Shown one piece after another: positions 8,504 to 17,367 of a stretch of 64,000 bases of DNA. Made by a program: the position numbers and the translations under genes. Every line of letters begins with the position of its first letter. The first letter of the stretch is position 1. Location of the stretch: positions 33,627-97,626 of the forward strand of contig NZ_CALBWS010000019.1 in the NCBI RefSeq assembly GCF_937468385.1, in the 5' to 3' direction. The notes under the pieces were generated by a model. The model was given only the letters and a program-made list of their open reading frames with translations. It ran no database searches and was not told the origin of the DNA. The stretch comes from Neobacillus rhizosphaerae (GTDB lineage Bacteria > Bacillota > Bacilli > Bacillales > Cytobacillaceae).

Positions 8504-9814
8504 ATGGTTAAACCTGTTATTGCCATTGTAGGACGGCCAAACGTTGGGAAATCAACCATTTTTAATCGGATTGTCGGTGAACGAGTTTCCATCGTTGAGG
8601 ATGTTCCAGGAGTAACAAGAGATCGGATTTATAGTTCTGGCGAGTGGCTGACACATGACTTTAATGTAATCGATACTGGCGGAATTGATATTGGTGATGA
8701 ACCGTTTTTAGAGCAAATTCGTCAGCAGGCTGAAGTAGCGATTGATGAAGCAGATGTCATTATCTTCTTAACAAATGGACGAGAAGGGGTTACCGCTGCG
8801 GATGAAGAAGTAGCAAAAATTTTATATAAGACGAAAAAGCCTATCGTCCTAGGAGTAAATAAAATTGATAATCCTGAAATGAGAGAGCAAATTTATGATT
8901 TTTATTCACTAGGCTTTGGTGAGCCAATCCCAGTTTCCGGCTCACACGGATTAGGCCTTGGTGATTTATTGGACGAGGCAGCCAAACATTTTCCGAAAAA
9001 TAAGCCAATCGAATATGATGAAGATGTGGTCAAATTTTCTTTAATTGGTCGGCCTAATGTCGGTAAATCTTCACTGGTCAATGCAATCTTAGGTGAAGAA
9101 CGTGTCATCGTCAGCAATATTGCGGGTACAACTCGTGATGCTGTCGATTCTCCTTATACGTATAATGGACAAAAATATGTCATCATTGATACAGCAGGAA
9201 TTAGGAAAAAAGGAAAAGTGTATGAGAGTACCGAAAAATATAGTGTCCTCCGTGCTTTAAGGGCAATTGAACGTTCGGATGTAGTTCTTGTTGTCATCAA
9301 TGCCGAAGAGGGAATAATTGAGCAGGATAAGAAAATTGCCGGTTATGCCCATGAGGCAGGCCGTGCAGTAGTTATTGTGGTAAATAAATGGGATGCAATT
9401 GAGAAAGATGAAAAGACCATGAAAGAGCTTGAACAGAATATTAGGGAACATTTCTTATTTCTAAGTTATGCGCCAATTGTGTTTTTATCGGCTAAAACAA
9501 AGAAACGTATTCATACCTTGTTGCCTATGATTAATACGGCAAGTGAAAATCATTCGATGCGGGTTGAAACAAGTGTGTTAAATGATGTTATTATGGATGC
9601 GGTAGCAATGAATCCGACACCATCAGACAAAGGGAGACGATTGAAGATTTATTATGCGACACAGGTAGCAGTCAAACCTCCTACTTTTGTTGTTTTTGTC
9701 AACGAACCTGAATTAATGCATTTCTCCTATGAGCGTTTTCTCGAGAATAGAATTAGAGACGCATTTGGATTCGAGGGAACCCCTATCAAAATTTATGCGA
9801 GAGAAAGAAAATAA
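8504..9814 (+). CDS. der: Ribosome-assembly GTPase Der (EngA)
   Basis: Der carries two GTPase domains in tandem and is needed for maturation of the 50S ribosomal subunit. GRPNVGKS P-loops occur at residues 10-17 and again near 183, each followed by DTGGI or DTAGI (G3) and by VNKID or VNKWD (G4). A C-terminal KH-like domain contains [16 protein letters not shown] and ends in [12 protein letters not shown]. Length is 436, as in B. subtilis. Start at ATG 8504 aligns with MGKPVVAIVG of the B. subtilis protein; an upstream in-frame ATG sits inside the ribosome binding site. gpsA follows 21 bp later, the conserved der-gpsA pair. Confidence 0.97.
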   Translation: MVKPVIAIVGRPNVGKSTIFNRIVGERVSIVEDVPGVTRDRIYSSGEWLTHDFNVIDTGGIDIGDEPFLEQIRQQAEVAIDEADVIIFLTNGREGVTAADEEVAKILYKTKKPIVLGVNKIDNPEMREQIYDFYSLGFGEPIPVSGSHGLGLGDLLDEAAKHFPKNKPIEYDEDVVKFSLIGRPNVGKSSLVNAILGEERVIVSNIAGTTRDAVDSPYTYNGQKYVIIDTAGIRKKGKVYESTEKYSVLRALRAIERSDVVLVVINAEEGIIEQDKKIAGYAHEAGRAVVIVVNKWDAIEKDEKTMKELEQNIREHFLFLSYAPIVFLSAKTKKRIHTLLPMINTASENHSMRVETSVLNDVIMDAVAMNPTPSDKGRRLKIYYATQVAVKPPTFVVFVNEPELMHFSYERFLENRIRDAFGFEGTPIKIYARERK

Positions 9815-9835
9815 CGATAAGGTGGGTGTAATGAA

Positions 9836-10891
9836 ATGCTGGCAAAAAAAGCAGCAATAGCCGTTGTGGGGGCAGGAAGCTGGGGAACAGCCCTTGCGAT
9901 GGTATTAGCGGATAATGCTCATGAGGTCCGTCTATGGAGCCATAATGAAGCCCAGGTGAATGAAATAAACGAACATCACACCAATAAAAAATATTTGCCT
10001 GGAATTGTGCTGCCGGAATTGATTGTTGGCTATGCTTCCTTAAGTGATTCTTTAGTGGGTGTAGAAACAGTTATTTTAGCTGTTCCAACAAAGGCAATTC
10101 GTGAAGTTCTCGGAAAAATACGAGCTGTTTTGGCTGATCCTATTACCATCGCACACGTAAGTAAAGGTATTGAGCCTGATACCCTTTTGCGTATTACCGA
10201 AATGATTAAGGAAGAGACACCGAATAAGCTTTTAAAGGACGTTGTTGTCCTTTCTGGTCCAAGTCATGCTGAGGAAGTAAGCCTTAGGTATCCAACAACT
10301 GTTACAGTTGCATCAGAAAATATGGAAGCAGCTGAAAAAATCCAGGATTTGTTCATTAACCACAATTTTCGTGTTTATACGAATTCAGATGTCGTCGGAG
10401 TTGAAATTGGTGGTGCATTAAAGAATATTATAGCCTTAGCTGCCGGAATAACTGATGGGCTTGGATATGGGGATAATGCGAAAGCAGCCCTAATGACAAG
10501 AGGTTTAGCGGAGATTGCTCGTCTTGGCACGAAGATGGGTGCCAATCCCTTAACCTTCTCTGGTTTAACAGGTATTGGTGATTTAATAGTTACTTGTACA
10601 AGTGTCCATTCAAGGAACTGGAGAGCGGGAAATATGCTGGGGAAAGGGAAAACACTTGATGAAGTTCTTGATAGTATGGGGATGGTTGTAGAAGGTGTTA
10701 GGACAACCAAAGCCGCCTTTCAACTGGCAAAAAAGTACAATGTCAAGATGCCAATTACTTTTGCACTTTATGATGTTTTATTTAATGACAAGAATGCTAA
10801 GGACGCAGTTGATGTGCTAATGGCACGAGGTAAAACTCATGAGATGGAAGATTTAGTGAATGTGCTTGATGAAAGAAATATGGAAGACTAA
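9836..10891 (+). CDS. gpsA: NAD(P)H-dependent glycerol-3-phosphate dehydrogenase
   Basis: The enzyme reduces dihydroxyacetone phosphate to sn-glycerol-3-phosphate for phospholipid synthesis. At 351 residues it has the normal size. The dinucleotide-binding GAGSWGTA lies at residues 12-19, the second cofactor block includes VSKGIEPDT, and the catalytic lysine lies in [17 protein letters not shown]. It is followed by the family's substrate-binding [10 protein letters not shown]. The ATG at 9836 is preceded by GGTGGGTG. It probably forms an operon with der. Confidence 0.96.
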   Translation: MLAKKAAIAVVGAGSWGTALAMVLADNAHEVRLWSHNEAQVNEINEHHTNKKYLPGIVLPELIVGYASLSDSLVGVETVILAVPTKAIREVLGKIRAVLADPITIAHVSKGIEPDTLLRITEMIKEETPNKLLKDVVVLSGPSHAEEVSLRYPTTVTVASENMEAAEKIQDLFINHNFRVYTNSDVVGVEIGGALKNIIALAAGITDGLGYGDNAKAALMTRGLAEIARLGTKMGANPLTFSGLTGIGDLIVTCTSVHSRNWRAGNMLGKGKTLDEVLDSMGMVVEGVRTTKAAFQLAKKYNVKMPITFALYDVLFNDKNAKDAVDVLMARGKTHEMEDLVNVLDERNMED

Positions 10892-11013
10892 AAATGTGCT
10901 TTTTCATTAAGAAATTAGGCGTTCTTATGATGCGCTTTTAATCTGGATTGCATACAATGCAACGAAGCAACCTGGTAGTATGACGCCGGAGAATGGGTTA
11001 TTTAGTCCAATTG

Positions 11014-11053
11014 ACTGAAGTAGAGAATTCGCCCCCTTTACTTCAGTTTTTTT
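11014..11053 (+). terminator. Terminator after gpsA
   Basis: ACTGAAGTA and TACTTCAGT pair as a 9-bp stem with a 16-base loop, followed by seven Ts. The stretch 10892-11013 before it contains a start-less open frame discussed among the findings. Confidence 0.8.
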
Positions 11054-11127
11054 GCGTGTGGTTGAAAACTTTTTAGGAATACATTCACCTGTGATATAAT
11101 TAACATTTGAAAAAGGGGGAATGATGT

Positions 11128-11313
11128 TTGTCGCCAGGTATGTTAAAAATGTGGATATCAATTGCCGGCATGGCTCTAATGTTTCTTGCCATCATAACCA
11201 TTTATTTTAGCAGGTATAAGTTAAAAGGGGTGCTCCGTTTTATCACAGCAATTGTCGCCTATATCTTTTTGATTGTTGCTGGATTAACCTTACTCATTGT
11301 TTTCTTAGCCTAA
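11128..11313 (+). CDS. yphE: YphE-like small membrane protein (DUF2768)
   Basis: A 61-residue protein with two hydrophobic segments (ISIAGMALMFLAIITIYF and the C-terminal ITAIVAYIFLIVAGLTLLIV) joined by a short basic turn, SRYKLKG. It corresponds to B. subtilis YphE, between gpsA and yphF. The TTG start at 11128 follows AAGGGGGAATGA, a good site at normal spacing; the ATG five codons later would be too far away. Function unknown. Neighbouring sporulation genes suggest, but do not show, a link to sporulation. Confidence 0.75.
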   Translation: MSPGMLKMWISIAGMALMFLAIITIYFSRYKLKGVLRFITAIVAYIFLIVAGLTLLIVFLA

Positions 11314-11346
11314 TCGAAATCATTACATAGATAAAAAGGTGATTGT

Positions 11347-12057
11347 ATGAAATGGAATCTGCTCAGTTGTTTTTTTGTTTTAGCCGTATTACTATTGTCG
11401 GGATGTATGTACCCTGAGGAGGAATTAGCAAAAAACCAAATCCCTTATAAAGACCAAATTCAGGCGGTACAAACGGCGGTAGATGATTTTCAGAAGGATA
11501 ATGGCGGTATCCTGCCAATAAAAACAAAGGAAGCGAATACGCCGATTTATCAAAAATATCCGATTGAATTTAAAAGAATTACCCCGAAGTATATGGCTGA
11601 GCCTCCAGGAAATGCGTTTGAAAGTGGAGGTATTTTTCAATACGTGCTTGTTGATGTAGAAACGCATCCAACCGTAAAGTTGTTTGATTTAAGGATGACA
11701 GAAACAATCCGCGATATTAAACTACGAATAAAAACCAAAGGTTATCCGCCATATAAAGCACAACTTGCCAAAAATGTATTTTCACTTGATTTTAAACAAT
11801 TAGGCTATGAGAAGCCACCATTTGTTATCAGTCCATTTTCCAACCAAAACCTTTCTCTAGTTATTACAGGCGATGCTGAGGTATATGTTGATTATCGACC
11901 TGACCTTTATCAGTCGCTTAAGAAATCGGACAAACAGTTTAAACCAGGTGAGGATATTCGTCCTATTTTACTAAACGATTCAATGTTTGTTCCTGCCTAT
12001 TCCCTGCCCTATACGATTGATTCAAAAACGAAGGAACCTGTATTCTTAGAAGAATAA
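11347..12057 (+). CDS. yphF: YphF-like lipoprotein
   Basis: A 236-residue protein with a lipoprotein signal peptide: a basic start, the hydrophobic stretch FFVLAVLLLSG and the lipobox LSGC at residues 17-20, so it should be lipid-anchored on the outer face of the membrane. The remainder has no enzyme motif I recognise. Length and location between yphE and spoIVA match B. subtilis YphF. The gene lies 33 bp after yphE, probably in one transcript, and ends at a strong terminator. Function unknown. Confidence 0.75.
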   Translation: MKWNLLSCFFVLAVLLLSGCMYPEEELAKNQIPYKDQIQAVQTAVDDFQKDNGGILPIKTKEANTPIYQKYPIEFKRITPKYMAEPPGNAFESGGIFQYVLVDVETHPTVKLFDLRMTETIRDIKLRIKTKGYPPYKAQLAKNVFSLDFKQLGYEKPPFVISPFSNQNLSLVITGDAEVYVDYRPDLYQSLKKSDKQFKPGEDIRPILLNDSMFVPAYSLPYTIDSKTKEPVFLEE

Positions 12058-12066
12058 TTTTGTCAT

Positions 12067-12109
12067 AACCCTTTTCCTATGAAATATATTGTAGGAGAAG
12101 GGTTTTTTT
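12067..12109 (+). terminator. Terminator after yphF
   Basis: AACCCTTTTCCTA pairs with TAGGAGAAGGGTT (one internal mismatch), followed by a T run. It separates yphF from the spoIVA promoter region. Confidence 0.8.
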
Positions 12110-12227
12110 GTATAAAAATCTTTTGCGATATGGCGATTCTTCATCTATTAAATCAAATGTTCAGAGAAATACAGATATTTATTTATCTAGTGAGTTTTTA
12201 AGGAGGTAAAAAATTTTTACAAAAGTG

Positions 12228-12257
12228 TCATAAAAAGATAGGACAACGTCATAAACA
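12228..12257 (+). promoter_or_regulatory. Candidate sigma-E promoter of spoIVA
   Basis: TCATAAA (12228-12234) and CATAAACA (12250-12257) are spaced by 15 bases and resemble the sigma-E -35 and -10 patterns. A second CATANNNT match, CATATACT, lies at 12256-12263. spoIVA is a known sigma-E gene in B. subtilis; assignment of the elements here is inference. Confidence 0.4.
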
Positions 12258-12326
12258 TATACTGTCCAAAAATACCTAAATGGATGATTATTATCCCACT
12301 TTACTCAATGATCGGGAGGGGATCAC

Positions 12327-13805
12327 TTGGAGAAGGTTGACATTTTTAAAGATATTGCCGAAAGAACAGGCGGCGATATTTATTTAGGAGTAGTAGGAGC
12401 TGTACGAACTGGAAAATCAACATTTATTAAAAAATTCATGGAGTTGGTTGTATTACCGAATATAAACAGTGAAGCTGAGAGGTCGCGTGCACAAGATGAG
12501 CTGCCACAAAGTGCAGCAGGCAAAACCATTATGACAACAGAGCCGAAATTTGTGCCTAACCAGGCAGCCACTGTTCATGTCGATGAAGGTTTAAATGTCA
12601 ATATAAGGCTCGTTGATTGCGTGGGCTACACTGTTCCTGGTGCAAAAGGATATGAGGATGAAAATGGACCAAGAATGATTAATACGCCATGGTATGAAGA
12701 GCCGATTCCATTTCATGAAGCAGCTGAAATCGGCACAAGAAAGGTTATCCAAGAACATTCCACTATTGGGGTAGTCGTTACCACAGATGGAACCATCGGA
12801 GAAATACCAAGAAGCAATTATATTGAGGCAGAGGAAAGAGTCATCAACGAACTGAAGGAAGTTGGGAAACCGTTTATAATGGTGGTGAACAGTGCCCAAC
12901 CATACCATCCAAGTACAGAAACACTCAGATCAAGTTTAGCAGAGAAATATGATATCCCCGTCATTGCGATGAGTGTGGAGAGTATGCGCGACAGTGATGT
13001 CCTCAATGTCCTTCGAGAAGCACTATACGAGTTCCCTGTGCTTGAAGTCAATGTGAATCTTCCGAGTTGGGTCATGGTGCTTAGGGAAAACCACTGGCTT
13101 CGTGAAAGCTACCAGGAGGCCGTTAAAGAAACGGTAAAAGATATTAAGAGATTAAGAGATGTTGACCGCGTTGTACAGCAATTTAGTGACTATGAATTCA
13201 TTGAGCGTGCTGGTCTGGCAGGGATTGAAATGGGTTCAGGGGTTGCCGAAATAGATTTACTTGCACCAGATGAATTATATGATGACATATTAAAAGAAAT
13301 CGTCGGCGTAGAAATAAGAGGAAAAGATCATCTCCTTGAATTAATGCAGGATTTTGCCCATGCGAAAGCAGAATATGATCATATTGCCGACGCATTAAAA
13401 ATGGTGAAACAAACAGGTTATGGGATTGCCTCGCCAACACTCTCTGACATGAGCCTTGAAGAACCAGAAATAATCCGCCAGGGTCCGAGGTTTGGGGTAA
13501 GACTCAGAGCAGTTGCACCATCCATTCATATGATTAAAGTTGATGTGGAATCGGAATTCGCCCCAATCATTGGTACAGAAAAACAAAGCGAGGAGCTAGT
13601 TCGCTATCTAATGCAGGATTTTGAGGATGACCCATTATCGATTTGGAATTCCGATATCTTCGGACGTAGCTTGAGTTCCATTGTTCGTGAGGGTATCCAA
13701 GCAAAGCTTTCCTTGATGCCGGAGAATGCAAGATATAAATTAAAAGAGACATTAGAGAGAATAATTAACGAAGGATCTGGTGGCTTAATTGCCATTATCC
13801 TCTAG
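12327..13805 (+). CDS. spoIVA: Spore coat morphogenetic ATPase SpoIVA
   Basis: At 492 residues it has exactly the length of the B. subtilis protein and is close to it throughout. SpoIVA is made in the mother cell and polymerises on the forespore surface, using ATP hydrolysis, to form the platform for coat assembly. The Walker A motif GAVRTGKST is at residues 24-32, and VDCVGYTVPGAKGYEDENG is the Walker B/sensor region. The C-terminal LKETLERIINEGSGG segment corresponds to the region that directs localisation. The TTG start at 12327 follows GGGAGGGGATC. It is monocistronic: a gap with a putative sigma-E promoter precedes it and a terminator follows. Confidence 0.98.
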   Translation: MEKVDIFKDIAERTGGDIYLGVVGAVRTGKSTFIKKFMELVVLPNINSEAERSRAQDELPQSAAGKTIMTTEPKFVPNQAATVHVDEGLNVNIRLVDCVGYTVPGAKGYEDENGPRMINTPWYEEPIPFHEAAEIGTRKVIQEHSTIGVVVTTDGTIGEIPRSNYIEAEERVINELKEVGKPFIMVVNSAQPYHPSTETLRSSLAEKYDIPVIAMSVESMRDSDVLNVLREALYEFPVLEVNVNLPSWVMVLRENHWLRESYQEAVKETVKDIKRLRDVDRVVQQFSDYEFIERAGLAGIEMGSGVAEIDLLAPDELYDDILKEIVGVEIRGKDHLLELMQDFAHAKAEYDHIADALKMVKQTGYGIASPTLSDMSLEEPEIIRQGPRFGVRLRAVAPSIHMIKVDVESEFAPIIGTEKQSEELVRYLMQDFEDDPLSIWNSDIFGRSLSSIVREGIQAKLSLMPENARYKLKETLERIINEGSGGLIAIIL

Positions 13806-13810
13806 ACTTG

Positions 13811-13832
13811 GACTCCAGTTGGAGTCTTTTTT
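13811..13832 (+). terminator. Terminator after spoIVA
   Basis: GACTCCA and TGGAGTC form a 7-bp stem around a two-base turn, followed by TTTTTTA. Confidence 0.75.
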
Positions 13833-13923
13833 ATTTTGTCAATAAATTTAACAGGAAGTGAGTTCGGTATAGGAGAAATTTGTTGAAAAAACGAAAAGAT
13901 TACCATAAAATCTTGAAATCTTC

Positions 13924-13952
13924 TTGATATGCTGAATTGATTGTGATAATCT
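13924..13952 (+). promoter_or_regulatory. Sigma-A promoter of hbs
   Basis: TTGATA and TAATCT are separated by 17 bases. Transcription would start near 13959, giving a leader of about 200 bases before hbs. Confidence 0.55.
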
Positions 13953-13964
13953 TTTAACAGAATT

Positions 13965-14076
13965 ACGTTATAGTGCTTTAAACCTTTATTTCATAAGGTT
14001 TTTTATAAAAAAATAGATTTAAGACACTAAAGCAGTTAATTTGGCTTACTTTGGTAATTAAACTGCGCTATAACGT
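13965..14076 (+). promoter_or_regulatory. Structured hbs leader with terminator-like hairpin
   Basis: ACGTTATAG (13965-13973) is the exact complement of CTATAACGT (14068-14076). Pairing extends inward through TGC/GCG and TTTAA/TTAAA to about 17 bp with a 2-base bulge. Enclosed within it, AAACCTT and AAGGTTT form a hairpin followed by further Ts, like an intrinsic terminator; it shares bases with the inner end of the long stem. The remaining gap up to the hbs ribosome binding site is AT-rich with nothing else recognised. Confidence 0.5.
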
Positions 14077-14162
14077 ATAGAAATTAAAAAAATTGTTTAG
14101 AAATGTAGATAAGTAATCTTATTTACGAATCTTGATAATTTCTTTGGGAGGAGGTGAATGGC

Positions 14163-14435
14163 ATGAACAAGACAGAACTTATTAATGCAGTTGCTGAAGC
14201 TAGCGAGCTTTCAAAGAAGGACGCTACAAAAGCAGTTGATGCTGTTTTTGATGCGATTTTAGATGCTTTGAAAAATGGTGATAAAGTACAATTAATTGGT
14301 TTTGGAAACTTTGAAGTACGTGAGCGTGCTGCCCGTAAAGGCCGCAACCCTCAAACAGGCGAAGAAATCGAAATCGCTGCAAGCAAAGTTCCAGCATTCA
14401 AACCAGGCAAGGCGCTTAAAGACGCAGTAAAATAA
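14163..14435 (+). CDS. hbs: DNA-binding protein HU (HBsu)
   Basis: A 90-residue histone-like protein that bends and compacts the nucleoid. It is almost identical in appearance to B. subtilis HBsu: [20 protein letters not shown] at the start, the dimer core [20 protein letters not shown], then [12 protein letters not shown] and the DNA-contacting arm ending [12 protein letters not shown]. The ATG at 14163 follows GGAGGAGGTG; a GTG nine bases upstream lies partly within that site. The gene stands alone with its own promoter, long leader and terminator, suiting its high and growth-dependent expression. Confidence 0.98.
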   Translation: MNKTELINAVAEASELSKKDATKAVDAVFDAILDALKNGDKVQLIGFGNFEVRERAARKGRNPQTGEEIEIAASKVPAFKPGKALKDAVK

Positions 14436-14472
14436 TTACATATATTTATTGCTTTAAGCGGTAGGCTAAAGC

Positions 14473-14508
14473 AAAAAGGTCATGGGAATGTCCATGGCCT
14501 TTTTTCTA
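14473..14508 (+). terminator. Terminator after hbs
   Basis: AAGGTCATGG and CCATGGCCTT form a 10-bp stem around GAATGT, followed by a T run. Confidence 0.85.
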
Positions 14509-14559
14509 TGGGTGAACTTGTAACCGTTCAGTTCTGGCGGTTGCGCCTTTATTATTTTT

Positions 14560-14589
14560 TTGCTTGGACCGAAATGGTTGTGCTAATAT
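14560..14589 (+). promoter_or_regulatory. Candidate sigma-A promoter of folE-mtrB
   Basis: TTGCTT and TAATAT are separated by 18 bases. Transcription would start near 14596, about 138 bases before folE. Confidence 0.45.
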
Positions 14590-14605
14590 GTATTTGTCAG
14601 CTAAT

Positions 14606-14678
14606 CAGAATTTATTTTCATAAATTCTGAACGCATTAGGGCAACTACGCCTCTGTCTTCGCCCTTAGGCGCTTGCCA
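14606..14678 (+). promoter_or_regulatory. Two strong hairpins in the folE leader
   Basis: CAGAATTTAT (14606-14615) and ATAAATTCTG (14620-14629) form a perfect 10-bp stem with a TTTC loop. Next, GGCAA plus CGCCT pair with AGGCG plus TTGCC (14640-14677), with a CTA bulge. I do not recognise a known riboswitch class; the sequence does not look like the tetrahydrofolate riboswitch. Confidence 0.45.
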
Positions 14679-14733
14679 GTCGGCGGGTTTTCTTTATCTC
14701 TACTTGACAGATATACGCTAGGAGGAATTCTGT

Positions 14734-15300
14734 ATGACAGAAGTGAATCGTGCCCAAATTGAAGAGGCGGTACGTCTAATATTAGAAGCAATCGGTGAAG
14801 ACCCAAAACGTGAAGGTTTACTTGATACACCGAAACGTGTCGCAAAAATGTATGAGGAAGTTTTTAGCGGCTTAAATGAGGATCCTAAACAGCATTTTGA
14901 GACAATTTTTAGTGAAGACCATGAAGAACTAGTACTGGTTAAAGATATCCCGTTTTATTCAATGTGTGAACATCATCTGGTCCCTTTTTTCGGAAAAGCA
15001 CATGTGGCTTATATACCACAAAATGGTCGTGTCACAGGCCTGAGTAAATTAGCAAGGGCTGTTGAAGCGGTTGCAAAAAGGCCACAGCTGCAAGAGCGGA
15101 TTACCTCGACCATTGCTGACAGCATAATGGAAAAGCTGGATCCACATGGTGTAATGGTGGTGGTCGAAGCAGAGCATATGTGCATGACAATGCGCGGGGT
15201 TAAAAAGCCCGGCTCAAAAACAGTTACTACCGCAGTCCGTGGAACTCTTGCCGATGATGCAGTTGCCCGTTCTGAAGTGCTTTCCTTAATAAAATATTAG
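14734..15300 (+). CDS. folE: GTP cyclohydrolase I
   Basis: The enzyme converts GTP to 7,8-dihydroneopterin triphosphate, first step of folate synthesis. At 188 residues it is close to B. subtilis FolE/MtrA (190). The zinc-site cysteine and histidines are in [18 protein letters not shown] (about residues 71-88) and in the later [12 protein letters not shown] block; [20 protein letters not shown] is the conserved active-site helix. The ATG at 14734 has an AGGAGGAAT site. It is followed 35 bp later by mtrB, the mtrAB arrangement of B. subtilis. Confidence 0.97.
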   Translation: MTEVNRAQIEEAVRLILEAIGEDPKREGLLDTPKRVAKMYEEVFSGLNEDPKQHFETIFSEDHEELVLVKDIPFYSMCEHHLVPFFGKAHVAYIPQNGRVTGLSKLARAVEAVAKRPQLQERITSTIADSIMEKLDPHGVMVVVEAEHMCMTMRGVKKPGSKTVTTAVRGTLADDAVARSEVLSLIKY

Positions 15301-15335
15301 TATCGAATATTTCTAACATATTTGGAGTGATTAAA

Positions 15336-15572
15336 TTGGAAAAGCGCAATCAGCAAAATAGTGATTTTGTCGTGATAAAGGCCATTGATGATGGAGTTAG
15401 TGTAATTGGCTTAACCAGAGGTACTGATACAAAGTTCCATCATTCAGAAAAGCTTGATAAAGGTGAAGTACTAATTGCACAATTTACAGAGCATACTTCC
15501 GCAATTAAAATTAGGGGAAATGCAAAAATTCTTACTCACTTTGGTGAAGTAGAAAGTGAAATAAAGAAGTAA
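15336..15572 (+). CDS. mtrB: trp RNA-binding attenuation protein (TRAP)
   Basis: A 78-residue protein resembling B. subtilis MtrB along its whole length: [20 protein letters not shown], then [16 protein letters not shown] and [17 protein letters not shown]. In the family it forms an 11-subunit ring that binds tryptophan and wraps (G/U)AG repeats in trp leader RNA. I chose the TTG at 15336 because TGGAG precedes it at normal spacing; the GTG at 15327 lies within that site. It follows folE closely. The trp operon that it would control is not in its usual place in this window. Confidence 0.95.
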   Translation: MEKRNQQNSDFVVIKAIDDGVSVIGLTRGTDTKFHHSEKLDKGEVLIAQFTEHTSAIKIRGNAKILTHFGEVESEIKK

Positions 15573-15803
15573 TAAATAAAAACTTTACAGGTTAATCTTA
15601 AAAAGCTTGGTTTTCACTTATTTAGATATTGTTTATTTTGTGAATTCCTGCCCATGTAATATCTTTTATGATATAATGGTTTCTGCTTGCCTATAGAAGT
15701 CAGAGGCTAATTTTTTATTTAATGGGCATGAATTTTCTTTTATATTTTTTAGAAATTAACATACATAAAAACATCATATTTAGGGGATTATGGGGTGATT
15801 AGA
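15573..15803 (+). other. AT-rich gap before hepS with a TATAAT box
   Basis: This 231-bp gap holds no gene I can support. A TATAAT at 15672-15677 is a good -10 candidate, with only a weak -35 (TGCCCA, 17 bases upstream). No clear terminator for mtrB was seen. Confidence 0.4.
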
Positions 15804-16616
15804 GTGCCGGACATTCGACAAAAATATAAAAGTATTAGAGGGCAGGTCGAAAAGAGAGTGTTTAACTCATACTTGCTCGAATATATTGAAACCCCAATTA
15901 TTGACGAAGATAAACTCCTTATCCTCATCTCAATAATGGACCGACTCGAATTGCCTTATAACAAAATGCAAAACTACGCGATGTCAACAATGTTGGTCCA
16001 AATTGCCCTTGATACACATGAACATATTTTGAAATCGTCTGATGATGAAATAGGACGACAATTAACGGTTCTTGCCGGTGATTATTATAGTGGCTTATAT
16101 TATAAGCTCCTTGCAGAATCAAAAGATATTTTGATGATTAAGGCACTTGCCAAAGGAATAAAAGAGGTTAATGAGCATAAAATTCTTGTTTATCAGATAA
16201 AAACAACCGGAATCGAAAAACTCATGACAAGTATAAAGCAGATTGAGAGTTCTTTACATTTAAGGTTTGCTGAATATTTTAAAGTAGACATCTGGAATGA
16301 AATTCTGGCCAATCTTTTATTTTTTAAACGACTGTTGGCTGAGAGAAACCAATTTATTCAAGCTGGGAACTCCTTATTATTCGAGGCATTAAAGAGAAAC
16401 CTTTATCCTAAAGATGATAATCATTTGGTAAATATTTCAAGTGATCATCAAAATCATTTGTTAATGGTATGTGACCGCTATCTTGAACAATCAAAACAAA
16501 TCATAGAAAAAGGAATTCCACAGCTTCCGTATTTAAATGATTATTTAGAGAAAAGAATTTCTTTTCTTTTAAATCAGCATCAGCCATTTGCAAAAACTTT
16601 TGTGGAAGAAGGGTAA
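15804..16616 (+). CDS. hepS: Heptaprenyl diphosphate synthase component 1
   Basis: The small, non-catalytic subunit of the two-component enzyme that makes the C35 side chain of menaquinone. The 270-residue protein matches HepS in the diagnostic blocks [27 protein letters not shown] and [20 protein letters not shown], and lacks the aspartate-rich catalytic motifs, as expected. GTG at 15804 is preferred to GTG at 15795 because GGGGTGAT lies just upstream of it. It is followed 5 bp later by menG and then hepT, the conserved operon. Confidence 0.92.
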   Translation: MPDIRQKYKSIRGQVEKRVFNSYLLEYIETPIIDEDKLLILISIMDRLELPYNKMQNYAMSTMLVQIALDTHEHILKSSDDEIGRQLTVLAGDYYSGLYYKLLAESKDILMIKALAKGIKEVNEHKILVYQIKTTGIEKLMTSIKQIESSLHLRFAEYFKVDIWNEILANLLFFKRLLAERNQFIQAGNSLLFEALKRNLYPKDDNHLVNISSDHQNHLLMVCDRYLEQSKQIIEKGIPQLPYLNDYLEKRISFLLNQHQPFAKTFVEEG

Positions 16617-16621
16617 TAAAC

Positions 16622-17326
16622 ATGCAGCAATCGAAGGAAGAACGAGTTCATGATGTATTTGAAAAAATCTCTGACAGTTATGATAAAATGAACTCTGTTA
16701 TCAGTTTTCAACAGCATCTCAAGTGGCGTAAAGACACCATGAAAAGAATGAATGTACAGCCAGGCTCAAAAGCACTCGATGTATGCTGTGGAACAGCTGA
16801 TTGGACGATTGCTTTAGCAGAGACCATAGGCCCTTCCGGCAGTGTAACAGGTCTTGACTTTAGCCAGAATATGCTCAATGTTGGGATTGAAAAGGTTAAG
16901 GATCAAGGATTAAACCAGGTGAACCTGATACATGGGAATGCAATGGAGCTCCCTTTTGAAGATAATAGTTTTGATTACGTTACGATTGGTTTTGGACTGA
17001 GAAATGTTCCGGATTACCTACAGGTATTAAAAGAAATGCATCGCGTTGTAAAGCCAGGTGGCCTTGCTGTTTGTCTGGAAACTTCGCAGCCAACATTAAT
17101 TGGTTATAGACAACTTTTTTATTTTTATTTTCGATTTATCATGCCGATGTTTGGTAAATTATTTGCTAAGAGTTATAAAGAATACTCTTGGCTTCAGGAG
17201 TCTGCCCGCGATTTTCCTGGAATGAGAGAACTTGCCCACATGTTTGAACTGGCCGGGTTTGATGAAGTGAAATACAGACCATACAGCGGCGGCGCAGCTG
17301 CAGTTCATATTGGATATAAAAAATAA
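16622..17326 (+). CDS. menG: Demethylmenaquinone methyltransferase
   Basis: A 234-residue SAM-dependent methyltransferase of the UbiE/MenG family that performs the final step of menaquinone synthesis. The SAM-binding motif is [11 protein letters not shown] near residue 50, preceded by [18 protein letters not shown], and the later [12 protein letters not shown] and [11 protein letters not shown] blocks are typical. It lies between the two heptaprenyl synthase subunits, which supply the side chain of its substrate. B. subtilis uses the name menH for this locus in some annotations. Confidence 0.96.
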   Translation: MQQSKEERVHDVFEKISDSYDKMNSVISFQQHLKWRKDTMKRMNVQPGSKALDVCCGTADWTIALAETIGPSGSVTGLDFSQNMLNVGIEKVKDQGLNQVNLIHGNAMELPFEDNSFDYVTIGFGLRNVPDYLQVLKEMHRVVKPGGLAVCLETSQPTLIGYRQLFYFYFRFIMPMFGKLFAKSYKEYSWLQESARDFPGMRELAHMFELAGFDEVKYRPYSGGAAAVHIGYKK

Positions 17327-17367
17327 TTATTTGAATGAAGACAGGATGAAAAGCAGGGTGAATACAA

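Noticed and set aside
14734..14734. A tetrahydrofolate or preQ1 riboswitch before folE.
   Set aside because: The leader lacks the sequence cores of either class as far as I can recall them; only simple hairpins are seen.
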